39,250 bases of DNA from Flavobacteriales bacterium (GTDB taxonomy: Bacteria > Bacteroidota > Bacteroidia > Flavobacteriales > BACL11), in contig JABICI010000001.1 of the NCBI GenBank assembly GCA_018652335.1, positions 1 through 39,250 of the forward strand, in the 5' to 3' direction. Under the pieces are notes generated by a model, which saw nothing but the letters and a program-made list of their open reading frames with translations, searched no databases and had not been told where the DNA came from. Numbering within the stretch: the stretch's first letter is position 1; every line of letters starts with the position of its first letter. Shown here piece by piece: positions 15,782 to 24,499 of this stretch. The position numbers and the translations under genes were made by a program.

Positions 15782-16903
15782 ATGACAAAGAAAATATTTA
15801 CAATAGTATTAGTATGTTTTAATATAACTGCTAGTAGTCAAGAAAGATGTGGAACTGAAGCAGTGACTGAGAAAATGTCTAATCTATATCCTGAATATAG
15901 AACTGCAAGAGAACAAGTTAATGAGCAAACTAAAGAATGGATAGATAAATTTGGAGATAATAAATTACAAAATATTATTACTATTCCTGTAGTTGTTCAT
16001 GTAGTTTGGAAAACAAATGCTCAAAACATTTCCGATGCTCAGATACAATCACAAATTGATGTTCTAAATAACGATTACAGAAGAACAAACATTGATCAAA
16101 TAAACACACCATCAGTATGGCAAGGGATTGCTGCTGACAGTGAAATAGAATTTTGTCTTGCATCTGTTGATCCAAATGGTCAGCCAACAAATGGGATTAA
16201 CCGTGTCCAGACTACTCACGGACAATTTGGAATGAGTAATGATATTCATACAAGCTCAGCTGGAGGAGCAGACGATTGGCCAAATGATGATTACTTGAAT
16301 ATCTGGGTATGTGATATTAGCAGTGGACTTCTAGGTTACGCAACTCCACCAAGTTTTTTTATTGGCGATGGAGATGGTCTTGTAATTGGTTACAGATATT
16401 TTGGGTCAACTGGAGTTGTTCAAGCTCCTTATAACAAAGGTAGAACAGCAACTCATGAAATTGGTCATTGGCTTAATCTTGATCATGTTTGGGGAGGCTG
16501 GGGTAGTTGTGGAAATGATCAAGTTAGTGATACTCCAAAACAAGAATCTGAAAACTATTCTTGTCCAGGATTTCCTTTAAATATAAACTCATGCAATACA
16601 ACAAATCCTAATGGTGATATGTTTATGAATTATATGGACTACACAAATGATGGGTGCATGAATCTCTTTACTAATGGGCAAAAAGCTAGAATGATTGCGG
16701 CAATTAATCAGTATAGACCAAATATGTTAGATCAAAACTTGTGTAGTAGCACTACGAATATTTATGAGAACCAAAATACTACAAAAGAATTATTAAAAAT
16801 TGTGGATGTTTTAGGAAGAGAAACTAATAACCCTATTTTAAATGCAACTTATTTTTACATATATAAAAACGGTACTGTAGAGAAAAAAATTATTGTCAAA
16901 TAA
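15782..16903 (+). CDS. Secreted pappalysin-like (M43) zinc metalloprotease with short T9SS tail
   Basis: A 373-residue secreted protease. A signal peptide covers roughly residues 1-20 (hydrophobic IFTIVLVCFNITASS). The extended zinc motif HEIGHWLNLDH at 225-235 supplies three His ligands and Glu226 as the general base, and MNYMDY (Met285) forms the Met-turn, which together are typical of MEROPS family M43 (cytophagalysin/pappalysin). Cysteines around the site (CGND, SCPG, SCNT, GCMN) probably form disulfides. The last 50 residues (LLKIVDVLGRETN, ending KKIIVK) resemble a type A T9SS sorting domain, but the usual YPNP start is missing. It probably degrades extracellular protein; the substrate is unknown. 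Confidence 0.88.
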   Translation: MTKKIFTIVLVCFNITASSQERCGTEAVTEKMSNLYPEYRTAREQVNEQTKEWIDKFGDNKLQNIITIPVVVHVVWKTNAQNISDAQIQSQIDVLNNDYRRTNIDQINTPSVWQGIAADSEIEFCLASVDPNGQPTNGINRVQTTHGQFGMSNDIHTSSAGGADDWPNDDYLNIWVCDISSGLLGYATPPSFFIGDGDGLVIGYRYFGSTGVVQAPYNKGRTATHEIGHWLNLDHVWGGWGSCGNDQVSDTPKQESENYSCPGFPLNINSCNTTNPNGDMFMNYMDYTNDGCMNLFTNGQKARMIAAINQYRPNMLDQNLCSSTTNIYENQNTTKELLKIVDVLGRETNNPILNATYFYIYKNGTVEKKIIVK

Positions 16904-17770
16904 TTATTCTCGATTTACTAAATATACCCCACACAAGATTATTATAAAACCTACAATATGATTGATAGTAATGATCTCCCCATCAATAACACCCCAAAAA
17001 ATTGCTACAATTGGTATAAGGTAAGTAATTGATGAAGTAAAAATTGCTGTAGATCTATTTAATAATTTATTAAATATGATAGATGCCATTGATGTTCCAA
17101 AAATAGACAACAAAGCTATATAACCTAATGCTTTGTAAGCACTATGATGAGTATTCAATTGGTAAAGAAAATCAGTATTTGAAAGGTACACAAAAGAAAA
17201 TGGACCAATGATAAGAAATGCTATTGCAGTAATTGATGAAGCATTAAGATCTTGCAAGTAATTTTTTATAACATTCATACTCACTGCATAAAATATTGTA
17301 CCTAATATAACTATATATATATATGTATCTATTATAATTTTTGTATTTAAAGAATTAATTGTTAAAAACAACACCCCTAATAATCCAACTAAGACTCCAA
17401 TAACATTTGCCTTATTTGGTTTAATTTTAAAAAATAAAAATCCAATAATAATTGTAAATAATGGCACGGTAGAATTTAATATACCTACTAATGAACTATC
17501 TAAATACGTTTGAGCCTTTGCAAATAAAATGGCAGGAATTCCATTTCCGAGCAAAGCAGTTATAAGAATAGGGAAAAAATGCCTTCGCTTTACTAACTTA
17601 AATGCTTTTGGCATAAGAGGGATTAAAGTAATGAAGGCTATAAAAATCCTAGCATTCGCTACTTGCATATAATTAAATACTTCCAATCCTCTTTTCATTA
17701 ATATAAATGAACTTCCCCAAATGACAGCTAGTATTGCAACTGAGAAATAATTTTTTATTGTTCTTTCCAC
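16904..17770 (-). CDS. EamA/DMT-family membrane transporter
   Basis: A 288-residue protein with ten hydrophobic helices in two repeated EamA halves (first half starting AVILAVIWGSSFILMKRGLEVF, second half from about residue 150). This is the drug/metabolite transporter superfamily layout; amino acids or metabolites are typical substrates but none can be assigned here. The start is GTG at 17770-17768, overlapping the end of gldD by 16 bases. It ends back-to-back with the protease gene with no bases between the two stop codons. Confidence 0.85.
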   Translation of the reverse strand: MERTIKNYFSVAILAVIWGSSFILMKRGLEVFNYMQVANARIFIAFITLIPLMPKAFKLVKRRHFFPILITALLGNGIPAILFAKAQTYLDSSLVGILNSTVPLFTIIIGFLFFKIKPNKANVIGVLVGLLGVLFLTINSLNTKIIIDTYIYIVILGTIFYAVSMNVIKNYLQDLNASSITAIAFLIIGPFSFVYLSNTDFLYQLNTHHSAYKALGYIALLSIFGTSMASIIFNKLLNRSTAIFTSSITYLIPIVAIFWGVIDGEIITINHIVGFIIILCGVYLVNRE

Positions 17771-18303
17771 CTGAATGTTTCAATTAAATGAATAATATCT
17801 TTTTTAAGGAAATTATTAATTGGCAATAGTGAGTCAGTTATCTCACTATTTAAATACAGTGCGCCACGAAAAAAATGATTAACACTATCCGTTAAATAAA
17901 ATTGAGTAGATGTAGCAGTATTACCATTGTAATTGTACATCAAACCAGTTACATCGAATTCATTATTTTCAAATTCTACTTCAGCAATAGCATCTGCCAT
18001 TCTATTGTGTTTGTATGCAAGATTTCTTGACGCTTCAATGTGTTTATACAAATCATTTTCTAATGCAACATAAGTTACATGAAGTGTACTATTTTGATTT
18101 GGAAAAACTAAATCAAAGCTACAATTACTATTTTTATGAGATATTTTACTATAAATCGGTCTTTCAAAACTAAAATTACAATTAATGTCAGTAGCACTAT
18201 AGATTTTAGTAGGTAAATTAAATTTAAAAAAAGCTCTTGGTTTTGGAGTATAACTCTCATTACAAGAGAAAAGCACCCAAATTATTAGTAGGCTAAACCT
18301 CAT
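17755..18303 (-). CDS. gldD: Gliding motility lipoprotein GldD
   Basis: A 182-residue lipoprotein. The N terminus MRFSLLIIWVLFSC has a lipobox-like LFSC with Cys14 as the lipidated residue. The following YTPKPRAFFKFNLP is the recognisable GldD start, and the order gldE-gldD is the conserved one. GldD is needed for gliding in Flavobacterium johnsoniae, and GldD is linked to T9SS function (established knowledge). ATG at 18303 is preferred to an in-frame TTG at 18306. It overlaps gldE by 11 bases. Confidence 0.92.
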   Translation of the reverse strand: MRFSLLIIWVLFSCNESYTPKPRAFFKFNLPTKIYSATDINCNFSFERPIYSKISHKNSNCSFDLVFPNQNSTLHVTYVALENDLYKHIEASRNLAYKHNRMADAIAEVEFENNEFDVTGLMYNYNGNTATSTQFYLTDSVNHFFRGALYLNSEITDSLLPINNFLKKDIIHLIETFRWKEQ

Positions 18304-19600
18304 CAATAGTTACTTTTATACGTTTTATTCTTCTGAGATCAGCTGACTCTACTACCATTTTAAAATTACATATTTTTCGAATTGTTCCTATTTTTGGTAT
18401 CTTTCCTTCTAATTCTAAAAATAATCCTGCTAAAGTATCTGAGTCCCCTTTAATTTCATCAAAAAGATGAATTTCATTTTTAGTTATTTTAAGAAAATCA
18501 TTTAAAGATACAGCACCTTCAAAAATATAATTCTTGTTGTCTAATTTGGAATAAATTTGATTGTCCACATCAAATTCATCATTTATTTCTCCAACAATTT
18601 CTTCTAAAAGGTCTTCAAGAGTTACAAGGCCAGAAGTACCACCATATTCATCAACAACAATTGCAAGATGAATTTTTTTTGACTGAAACTCCTTAAGTAA
18701 GTCGTTAATCATTTTCGTTTCAGGAATAAAATAAGCATTTCTACATAAACTAATCCAATTAAAATCATTACTCTCATTTAGATGTGGCAGTAAATCTTTA
18801 GTATATAAAACCCCAATTACTTTATCAATTTCTTGCTCAAAAACTGGAATTCTAGAGTAGCCTGAACTTATGATAATACTTAACACATCGCTAAATTTTG
18901 TTTGTTGATCGATTGCAGAAATGGAAACTCTAGATTTCATTATTTCTTTTACATCTGTATTACCAAACTCAACAATAGATCGCATAATTCGGCGCTCTTG
19001 TTCTTTACTTTCGTGCTCTGTGATATCAAGTGCTTTTGAGATTTCCTCTGCAGATACTTCAGTTTGTTTTTTTGATAATTTTTTATCAATAAAGCTAGTT
19101 GAAATAACTAATAAAGAACTTAATGGATTAAAGAAATTTTTCAGCAAAACTAATGGTCTACTCATTTTCAAAGAAAATGAAATTGCGTTATTATTTGCAT
19201 AAACTTTAGGCATAATCTCACCAAACAAAACAAGTAAAGAAGTAATTATTATTATCTGAAATAAAAACTCAAGATTTGAATCCTTAGGAAATGTAATAGC
19301 AATGGAAGTTGTATAGGCTGAAATAACTACAATCCCTACATTAATAAAATTATTAATAATTAGAATCGTTGCTAAAAGCTCATTTGGCTTATTAAGCAAT
19401 TGATTAACTTTGTTATCATCAATCTCTTCAAGCTCTGCGGATGTTAATGAAAAGTATGCGACTTCAGATGCTGAAATGAATGCAGAAGAAATTAGTAATA
19501 ATAAAATAGCTATTAGACATAAAATAACATCTAAACTAAAGAAATGAAATTCTAAACCATTAAAAATAGATAAGAAAAAAAAGATGGGGACTTCTTCCAA
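18293..19600 (-). CDS. gldE: Gliding motility-associated membrane protein GldE (CNNM/CBS/CorC family)
   Basis: A 435-residue inner-membrane protein. Residues 22-190 hold the CNNM/DUF21 transmembrane domain (SAFISASEVAYFSLT and FGEIMPKVYANNNAISF are typical), 205-330 a CBS pair (VDEYGGTSGLVTLEDLLEEIVGEI) and 345-430 a CorC/HlyC domain. The domain set equals that of ion-efflux proteins, but the location directly before gldD, in the mutY-ssb-gldE-gldD order, identifies GldE. The start appears to be TTG at 19600-19598; no ATG precedes the first helix. It lies 15 bases after ssb. Confidence 0.9.
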   Translation of the reverse strand: MEEVPIFFFLSIFNGLEFHFFSLDVILCLIAILLLLISSAFISASEVAYFSLTSAELEEIDDNKVNQLLNKPNELLATILIINNFINVGIVVISAYTTSIAITFPKDSNLEFLFQIIIITSLLVLFGEIMPKVYANNNAISFSLKMSRPLVLLKNFFNPLSSLLVISTSFIDKKLSKKQTEVSAEEISKALDITEHESKEQERRIMRSIVEFGNTDVKEIMKSRVSISAIDQQTKFSDVLSIIISSGYSRIPVFEQEIDKVIGVLYTKDLLPHLNESNDFNWISLCRNAYFIPETKMINDLLKEFQSKKIHLAIVVDEYGGTSGLVTLEDLLEEIVGEINDEFDVDNQIYSKLDNKNYIFEGAVSLNDFLKITKNEIHLFDEIKGDSDTLAGLFLELEGKIPKIGTIRKICNFKMVVESADLRRIKRIKVTIDEV

Positions 19601-19615
19601 TTACATTAATTTAAG

Positions 19616-20011
19616 TTAAAAAGGGAGGTCATCATTTGTTTCTTGTGTATTTGTTTTTAAAGATGTTTCCTCTGAACTTGGTTTAGCACCTAACATTGTC
19701 ATATTATCTCCTAATATTTCAGTATTATACCTTGTGTTTCCATCTTTATCTTCCCACTTTCTATTTTTAATCTTACCCTCAATATAGATACTAGAACCTT
19801 TTTTTAAATATTTTTCTGCAACTTCAGCCAGGCCTCTCCAAAGCACAATATTATGCCACTCAGTTTGACTAACACGCTCTCCTTGTTTATTCTTATAATT
19901 CTCTGTTGTAGCTAAAGAAAAATTAGCAACAGCTACGCCATTATCAAGATACCTTACTTCAGGATCTTTACCTAAATTTCCAACTAAAATTACTTTGTTT
20001 ACTCCCGCCAT
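19616..20011 (-). CDS. ssb: Single-stranded DNA-binding protein
   Basis: A 131-residue OB-fold protein that coats single-stranded DNA. It begins [20 protein letters not shown], the normal SSB start, so the ATG at 20011 is chosen over an upstream start at 20053. The core ([25 protein letters not shown]) is followed by a short linker and the acidic C-terminal tip DDLPF that recruits partner proteins. The length is rather short for SSB (often 140-180) because the linker is reduced. It lies between mutY and gldE, with a possible -7 box of its own. Confidence 0.96.
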   Translation of the reverse strand: MAGVNKVILVGNLGKDPEVRYLDNGVAVANFSLATTENYKNKQGERVSQTEWHNIVLWRGLAEVAEKYLKKGSSIYIEGKIKNRKWEDKDGNTRYNTEILGDNMTMLGAKPSSEETSLKTNTQETNDDLPF

Positions 20012-20031
20012 AATAAATTTAAATCTTCTAA

Positions 20032-20039
20032 CAAATATA
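20032..20039 (-). promoter_or_regulatory. Candidate -7 box for ssb-gldE-gldD
   Basis: TATATTTG on the minus strand, 20 bases before the ssb ATG. A TTG is present but only 11 bases upstream, too close for the consensus, so this is half-supported. Confidence 0.4.
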
Positions 20040-20045
20040 CATAAT

Positions 20046-21089
20046 TTATACAATATTATTATCTTTTAGAAACTTATCTAAAAGTCTTGGTACTGGTAAA
20101 TCACAAATCTTGGAAGACTTTATAAAAGAAAAATATTCCAATTCAAAATTATTCACTTCTAAAGTCCAAAACCTAGAATATAGATGTTGATGTGATAATT
20201 TATGAACTGATACATTTGAAACACATATAATCTTGTAATTAATATTTTTAAAAAAAATATTCCATTCATTTGATTTCAATACTTCAGTTTCAGTACTAGG
20301 AAATAAAAATTCTATGAAGGGCAAATCATAAAGACCCTTCCAGATTCCATTATTTCTTTTACCAATCAAAATTTCTTTTCTTTTCTTTAATAAAAAATAA
20401 TTTAGGTAACGCTTCTTAACTTTTAATTTTTTTGATTTAATTGGAAATTTATCAATAGTATTTGTTCTAAAAGCGATGCATTCATTTACAAAAGGACATA
20501 TTGAACATTTTGGTGATTTCGGTGTACACTGCAAAGCTCCAAATTCCATAATTGCCTGATTATTTTCAGCTGGGTTCAATTTATCTAAAAGTTTTTGAGC
20601 TATTTCAATAAAATATTTTTTTCCTATTGTGGAATTAAATGGAAAATTTAAGCCATGTATTCTAGATAATACCCTAATAACATTTCCATCAACAACAGCA
20701 TAAGGCAATCCAAAAGAAAAAGACGCAACTGCTGCGGCCGTGTAAGTTCCGACCCCTTTAAGCTTTAAAATTTCGTTGTAATTATCTGGAAATTTTCCCT
20801 CATAATTTTTGATAATAAATTTAGCAGATTCATGTAAGTTTCGTGCTCTAGAATAATAGCCTAAACCTTGCCATAATTTAAGTACAAGTTCCTGATCAGC
20901 TGATGCTAATTTTTGAATAGTCGGAAAGTGCTGGATAAATTTATAATAATAGGGTATTCCTTGCTCCACCTTGGTCTGCTGTAGAATAATCTCTGATATC
21001 CAAATAAAATAAGGATTAGTAGTGCTTCTCCATGGTAATTCTCTTTTATTAATCTTATACCATTCAATTAATGTGGAACTAAAATTCAT
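20046..21089 (-). CDS. mutY: A/G-specific adenine glycosylase
   Basis: A 347-residue base-excision repair enzyme that removes adenine mispaired with 8-oxoguanine. [12 protein letters not shown] near the N terminus carries the catalytic Glu region, the helix-hairpin-helix [18 protein letters not shown] with [11 protein letters not shown] follows, and the iron-sulfur loop has four Cys in the pattern C-x6-C-x2-C-x5-C (around residues 190-210). The C-terminal NUDIX-like domain recognises 8-oxoG ([12 protein letters not shown], then HKLSHQHL). The length is typical of the family. It heads the mutY-ssb-gldE-gldD-EamA run. Confidence 0.96.
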   Translation of the reverse strand: MNFSSTLIEWYKINKRELPWRSTTNPYFIWISEIILQQTKVEQGIPYYYKFIQHFPTIQKLASADQELVLKLWQGLGYYSRARNLHESAKFIIKNYEGKFPDNYNEILKLKGVGTYTAAAVASFSFGLPYAVVDGNVIRVLSRIHGLNFPFNSTIGKKYFIEIAQKLLDKLNPAENNQAIMEFGALQCTPKSPKCSICPFVNECIAFRTNTIDKFPIKSKKLKVKKRYLNYFLLKKRKEILIGKRNNGIWKGLYDLPFIEFLFPSTETEVLKSNEWNIFFKNINYKIICVSNVSVHKLSHQHLYSRFWTLEVNNFELEYFSFIKSSKICDLPVPRLLDKFLKDNNIV

Positions 21090-21162
21090 AACTATTTGAA
21101 ATATAATATCATAGGTAAATTAAAAAATTGAAAGGCATAGTATTATAGCTAAAAAAAAAGAA

Positions 21163-21170
21163 TATATTTG
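21163..21170 (+). promoter_or_regulatory. Candidate -7 box for the HU-RNase G operon
   Basis: TATATTTG, 42 bases upstream of the HU ATG, in the mutY/HU divergent region. No TTG at the expected spacing upstream was found. Confidence 0.45.
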
Positions 21171-21212
21171 CGACTCAAAAATAATCAACAATTAATAAAC
21201 TAAAGCATAAAA

Positions 21213-21497
21213 ATGACAAAAGCAGAACTTGTAAATAAGATAGCTGAAAAAACTGGAGTTGAAAAACTAACAACCTTAGCTATTATTGAGTCAATGATGA
21301 ATGAAATTAAAAGCTCAATTTGCACAAATGAATCTGTTTTTCTTAGAGGTTTTGGAACTTTTAAAGCTAAAAAAAGAGCTGAAAAGACAGGCAGAAATAT
21401 TAAAAAAAATACAACAATAATTATTCCTGCACACCATATTCCTGCATTCAAACCTGCTAAAATTTTTGTTGATGAAACAAAAAATAACCTAAAATAA
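21213..21497 (+). CDS. HU/IHF-family DNA-binding protein
   Basis: A 94-residue histone-like protein that bends and compacts DNA. It begins MTKAELVNKIAEKTGVEK and has the LRGFGTFKAKKRAEKTGRN core; the beta-arm reads IKKNTTIIIPAHHIPAFKPAK, in which the usual proline for DNA intercalation is present (IPAF). The form is the one often annotated as IHF beta in Bacteroidota. It lies before the small basic peptide and RNase G gene on the same strand. Confidence 0.95.
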   Translation: MTKAELVNKIAEKTGVEKLTTLAIIESMMNEIKSSICTNESVFLRGFGTFKAKKRAEKTGRNIKKNTTIIIPAHHIPAFKPAKIFVDETKNNLK

Positions 21498-21527
21498 ACT
21501 TTTTAGTAAAAGTTAAAAAAATAAAGT

Positions 21528-21617
21528 ATGTCAGGAGCAAAGAAAAAGAAAAGAGTTAAAATCGCCGTACACAAACGAAAGAAACGTTCTAGAAAGAATA
21601 GACATAAAACTAAATAG
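21528..21617 (+). CDS. 29-residue Lys/Arg-rich peptide, possible small ribosomal protein (bS22/mS38-like)
   Basis: ATG at 21528 opens a 30-codon frame ending in TAG, coding for 29 residues of which 17 are Lys, Arg or His. It starts MSGAKKKKRVKIAVHKRKKR and ends RKNRHKTK. I recall similar short basic proteins beside RNase G genes in other Bacteroidota (from memory, unchecked), and the KxHKxKKRxRKxRHK pattern resembles the COX24/AURKAIP1 basic motif seen in mycobacterial bS22 and mitochondrial mS38. A ribosomal role is therefore inferred, not shown. It sits 30 bases after HU and 27 bases before the RNase G gene. Confidence 0.7.
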   Translation: MSGAKKKKRVKIAVHKRKKRSRKNRHKTK

Positions 21618-21644
21618 TTTTAATTTATAATTCTAGCAAAAGCC

Positions 21645-23183
21645 ATGAAATACGACTTAATAATCGACTCAAGGCCTTCTGAAGTAGTACTCGCGCTTTT
21701 ACGAGACGGACTCCTTGTGGAACTACATAAGGAAAAGCACGACAATAATTTCTCAGTGGGCGATATATATTTAGGAAAAGTACGAAAAACTGTTCCTGGA
21801 TTAAATGCGTCTTTCGTTAATGTAGGTTATGAAAAAGATGGTTTTCTACATTATTTAGACTTAGGGCCTCAATTTAACTCATTAAAAAAATTTACAAACC
21901 AAGCTATTCAGAAAAAGCTTAACACTGCTTCTCTTAAAAATTTTAAAAACCAACCAAATTTAAGTAAAGAAGGAGCTATTAATGATGCGCTTAAAGGAGG
22001 CGATTTAATTTTAACTCAAATATCGAAAGAGCCAATATCTACAAAAGGTCCTAGACTTACAACAGAAATATCTCTTGCAGGTAGATATATGGTGTTATTA
22101 CCATTTTCAGACAAAGTATCAATTTCACAAAAAATTGATGACAATGAAGAACAAAAAAGGTTAAAGAAACTAATTCGTAGTATTAAACCACAAGGGTTTG
22201 GAGTTATTATTAGAACTGTTGCAATGGGAAAAAAAGTTGCAGAACTTGATACAGATTTAAAAAACCTATACAAAAAGTGGCAAGGAATCAGCAAAAAATT
22301 AATAGGAGCCCAACCAAACACAAGAATTCACGGCGAATTAAACAAAGCATCAACTATACTCAGAGACCTCTTAAGTGCAAAATTTAATAGCATCTATGTT
22401 AATAATTCTCAACTTCACCAAGAGCTTAAAGAATATTTAACTAGAATTGCACCTAAACAAGAGAAGATAGTTAAATTGCATAAAAAAGAAAGTCAAATTT
22501 TTCAAGAATTTAATGTCACAAAACAAATTAAAGGTGCATTTGGAAAAAATGTAACTATGAAAAAAGGAACATACCTTGTAATTGAACATACAGAAGCCTT
22601 ACATGTAATAGATGTAAATAGCGGTAAAAAAGTTGATGCTAAAAAAGATCAAGAAGAAAATGCACTTGCTGTTAATTTAGAAGCCGCTAATGAAGTTGCA
22701 AGACAATTGAGGTTAAGAGATATGGGAGGTATTATTGTTGTAGACTTTATTGACATGAAACATGAAAAAAATAGAACTCTACTTACTGAAAAATTAAAAG
22801 AAGCAATGAGTACTGATAAAGCTAAACACAATGTACTTCCTCCCACAAAATTTGGTCTTATTCAAATAACAAGACAAAGAGTTAAGCCTGAAATGAACAT
22901 AGACACACAAGAAAAGTGTCCAATGTGTACTGGAAATGGGAAGATTGACTCAAGCTTATTAATTATTGATCAAATTGAGACTAAAATCCATAACCTTAGT
23001 AGTACATTTGACAAAAATTTAAATATCACAACTCATCCATTTGTTTCTTCATATATAAATCAAAAACGAGGTTGGTTTTCATCTTCAATAAGTAAAAATT
23101 GGAGTAAAAGGTTTAGTAAAAATATCACAGTTGTTGGAGACGAAAGGTTGCACCTACTTCAGTATTCAATAATTAAGAAATAA
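21645..23183 (+). CDS. rng: Ribonuclease G/E family
   Basis: A 512-residue endoribonuclease that cleaves single-stranded RNA in rRNA maturation and mRNA decay. The S1 domain covers about residues 37-125 (GDIYLGKVRKTVPGLNASFV), the catalytic DNase I-like part has Asp323 in HVIDVNSGK and Asp367 in VVDFIDM as Mg2+ ligands, and the zinc-link is CPMC (Cys425, Cys428). It lacks the long disordered scaffold of E. coli RNase E, so it is RNase G-like, as usual in Bacteroidota. It is likely cotranscribed with HU and the basic peptide. Confidence 0.95.
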   Translation: MKYDLIIDSRPSEVVLALLRDGLLVELHKEKHDNNFSVGDIYLGKVRKTVPGLNASFVNVGYEKDGFLHYLDLGPQFNSLKKFTNQAIQKKLNTASLKNFKNQPNLSKEGAINDALKGGDLILTQISKEPISTKGPRLTTEISLAGRYMVLLPFSDKVSISQKIDDNEEQKRLKKLIRSIKPQGFGVIIRTVAMGKKVAELDTDLKNLYKKWQGISKKLIGAQPNTRIHGELNKASTILRDLLSAKFNSIYVNNSQLHQELKEYLTRIAPKQEKIVKLHKKESQIFQEFNVTKQIKGAFGKNVTMKKGTYLVIEHTEALHVIDVNSGKKVDAKKDQEENALAVNLEAANEVARQLRLRDMGGIIVVDFIDMKHEKNRTLLTEKLKEAMSTDKAKHNVLPPTKFGLIQITRQRVKPEMNIDTQEKCPMCTGNGKIDSSLLIIDQIETKIHNLSSTFDKNLNITTHPFVSSYINQKRGWFSSSISKNWSKRFSKNITVVGDERLHLLQYSIIKK

Positions 23184-23194
23184 AAAAATTGTGA

Positions 23195-24481
23195 TTAAAC
23201 TATTCTTTTATACCATATCAAAAGAGGTATAACTGATAATATCATCATCAGCGATCCTACTAAATATCCATACCTAATATTATCGTCAATTTGGAAATAG
23301 GAAATTGTAAAAAGACCAATCAGTATCATTCTAAATATAATATTCAACATATTAAAAACAGAGTTTGTCCTTCCAATCAAATTATTTGGTACATTATTAA
23401 AGATATATGTTGTTCTAAGAATCCGAACGCCAGCATTTGTAATACCTATTAAAAAATTAACAACAAAAAATATAAATATTAATTTATACATGGCAATTAA
23501 GTAGAATGCTACAGAAACAACAAGCATCAGAATTATTACTGCCAATACTGTATTTATATTTTTAAATATTCTTAATATCAAAAAACCTGAAAAAATAGCT
23601 CCAAAGGAGTAGTATATTTCAGCTGAAGCGAATGTATTTCCGTCCATTCTTAGAAAATTCTTAACGTATGAAGGAAGTAATACATGTATTTCTACTAATG
23701 TAAATGCAAACAACATATAAGATGCTAATCCAAAAATAAAAATATTAAAGTGGTTAGATAAATAATCAAATCCTCCTTTTAATCTGCTTAATAACCTATC
23801 GGTATTAACATTTTCATTTAAAATTGGAGTATACCTCATTAAAAGAAAAATAAAAATCACTAACAAATAAGTTATAGCATCCATTAAAAAAATTTCATAT
23901 ATCTCCCATGCTTTAATATTAAATGGAATATAAATTGAAACCCCTGCTATTTCCAAATTATTGTTTGATGTACCAGTAAGTAAAATTGCAGCAAATGCAC
24001 CAGCTAAAACTGAAGTTACCTGCCCTTGAACTTCAATATAAGAGTTAAGCTTTCCATAGAATTTTGGCTCTGTAATTTCCTGACCAAAAGCATATAAGTT
24101 TGGATAATGTATGTTATAGTTAAAAATAGTTACTCCAAATACAAATACTACTAAAATATCATTTAGGCTGCCAGTATAAAAACCAATATATGCTATAATA
24201 CCAATTAATATACCACAAATTAAATTAATAATTATAAAAAGTTTTTTTCTTGAATATCTATCTACAAGTGTTCCAGCATATATCCCCCAAAAAAGTGTGA
24301 GAAAAGTTATTAGTAGATAAGAATTTGCAAAATATCCTGCATTATCAATTACCTTAACAAAATACCAAGGAATAGCTACCATACTGATACCTTGGGCAAA
24401 ACCAGATATTATATTGGCTAAGAAAAGAAGCGTAATAGTGTGTCTATTTTTCACAGATACAAAAGTACTATTTAAAAACAT
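23195..24481 (-). CDS. MFS-type transporter (MFS_3-like)
   Basis: A 428-residue protein with about twelve hydrophobic helices. The loop after helix 2, GTLVDRYSRKKLFI, is a clear motif A of the major facilitator superfamily (G-x3-D-R-x-x-R-K), and the central cytoplasmic loop is near residues 205-235. The arrangement resembles the enterobactin-exporter/macrolide-efflux (MFS_3) subgroup; the substrate is unknown. The first ATG is at 24481. An alternative GTG at 24454 (VKNRHTITLL) would give a start closer to the first helix and lies just after a TACTTTTG -7-like box. It is divergent from recX with 18 bases between. Confidence 0.83.
   Translation of the reverse strand: MFLNSTFVSVKNRHTITLLFLANIISGFAQGISMVAIPWYFVKVIDNAGYFANSYLLITFLTLFWGIYAGTLVDRYSRKKLFIIINLICGILIGIIAYIGFYTGSLNDILVVFVFGVTIFNYNIHYPNLYAFGQEITEPKFYGKLNSYIEVQGQVTSVLAGAFAAILLTGTSNNNLEIAGVSIYIPFNIKAWEIYEIFLMDAITYLLVIFIFLLMRYTPILNENVNTDRLLSRLKGGFDYLSNHFNIFIFGLASYMLFAFTLVEIHVLLPSYVKNFLRMDGNTFASAEIYYSFGAIFSGFLILRIFKNINTVLAVIILMLVVSVAFYLIAMYKLIFIFFVVNFLIGITNAGVRILRTTYIFNNVPNNLIGRTNSVFNMLNIIFRMILIGLFTISYFQIDDNIRYGYLVGSLMMILSVIPLLIWYKRIV
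24460..24467 (-). promoter_or_regulatory. TACTTTTG -7-like box inside the N-terminal codons of the MFS gene
   Basis: On the minus strand TACTTTTG lies 5 bases before an in-frame GTG (24454). If used, the transcript would begin near that GTG and the upstream ATG (24481) would not be translated. No -33 TTG was found at the usual spacing. Confidence 0.3.
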
Positions 24482-24487
24482 AAACCC

Positions 24488-24495
24488 TACATTTG
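24488..24495 (+). promoter_or_regulatory. TACATTTG -7-like box 4 bases before the recX ATG
   Basis: The box matches TAnnTTTG. Its distance to the ATG at 24500 implies a leaderless recX transcript if it is a real promoter. There is no TTG at 17-23 bases upstream. Confidence 0.35.
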
Positions 24496-24499
24496 ATTT

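Noticed and set aside
15981-16190. Minus-strand frame of 69 codons within the M43 protease gene
   Set aside because: Overlaps a well-supported secreted protease; no independent evidence.
20012-20053. Upstream start for ssb ([14 protein letters not shown])
   Set aside because: It overlaps the mutY stop and adds residues not found in SSB proteins; [11 protein letters not shown] is the normal start.
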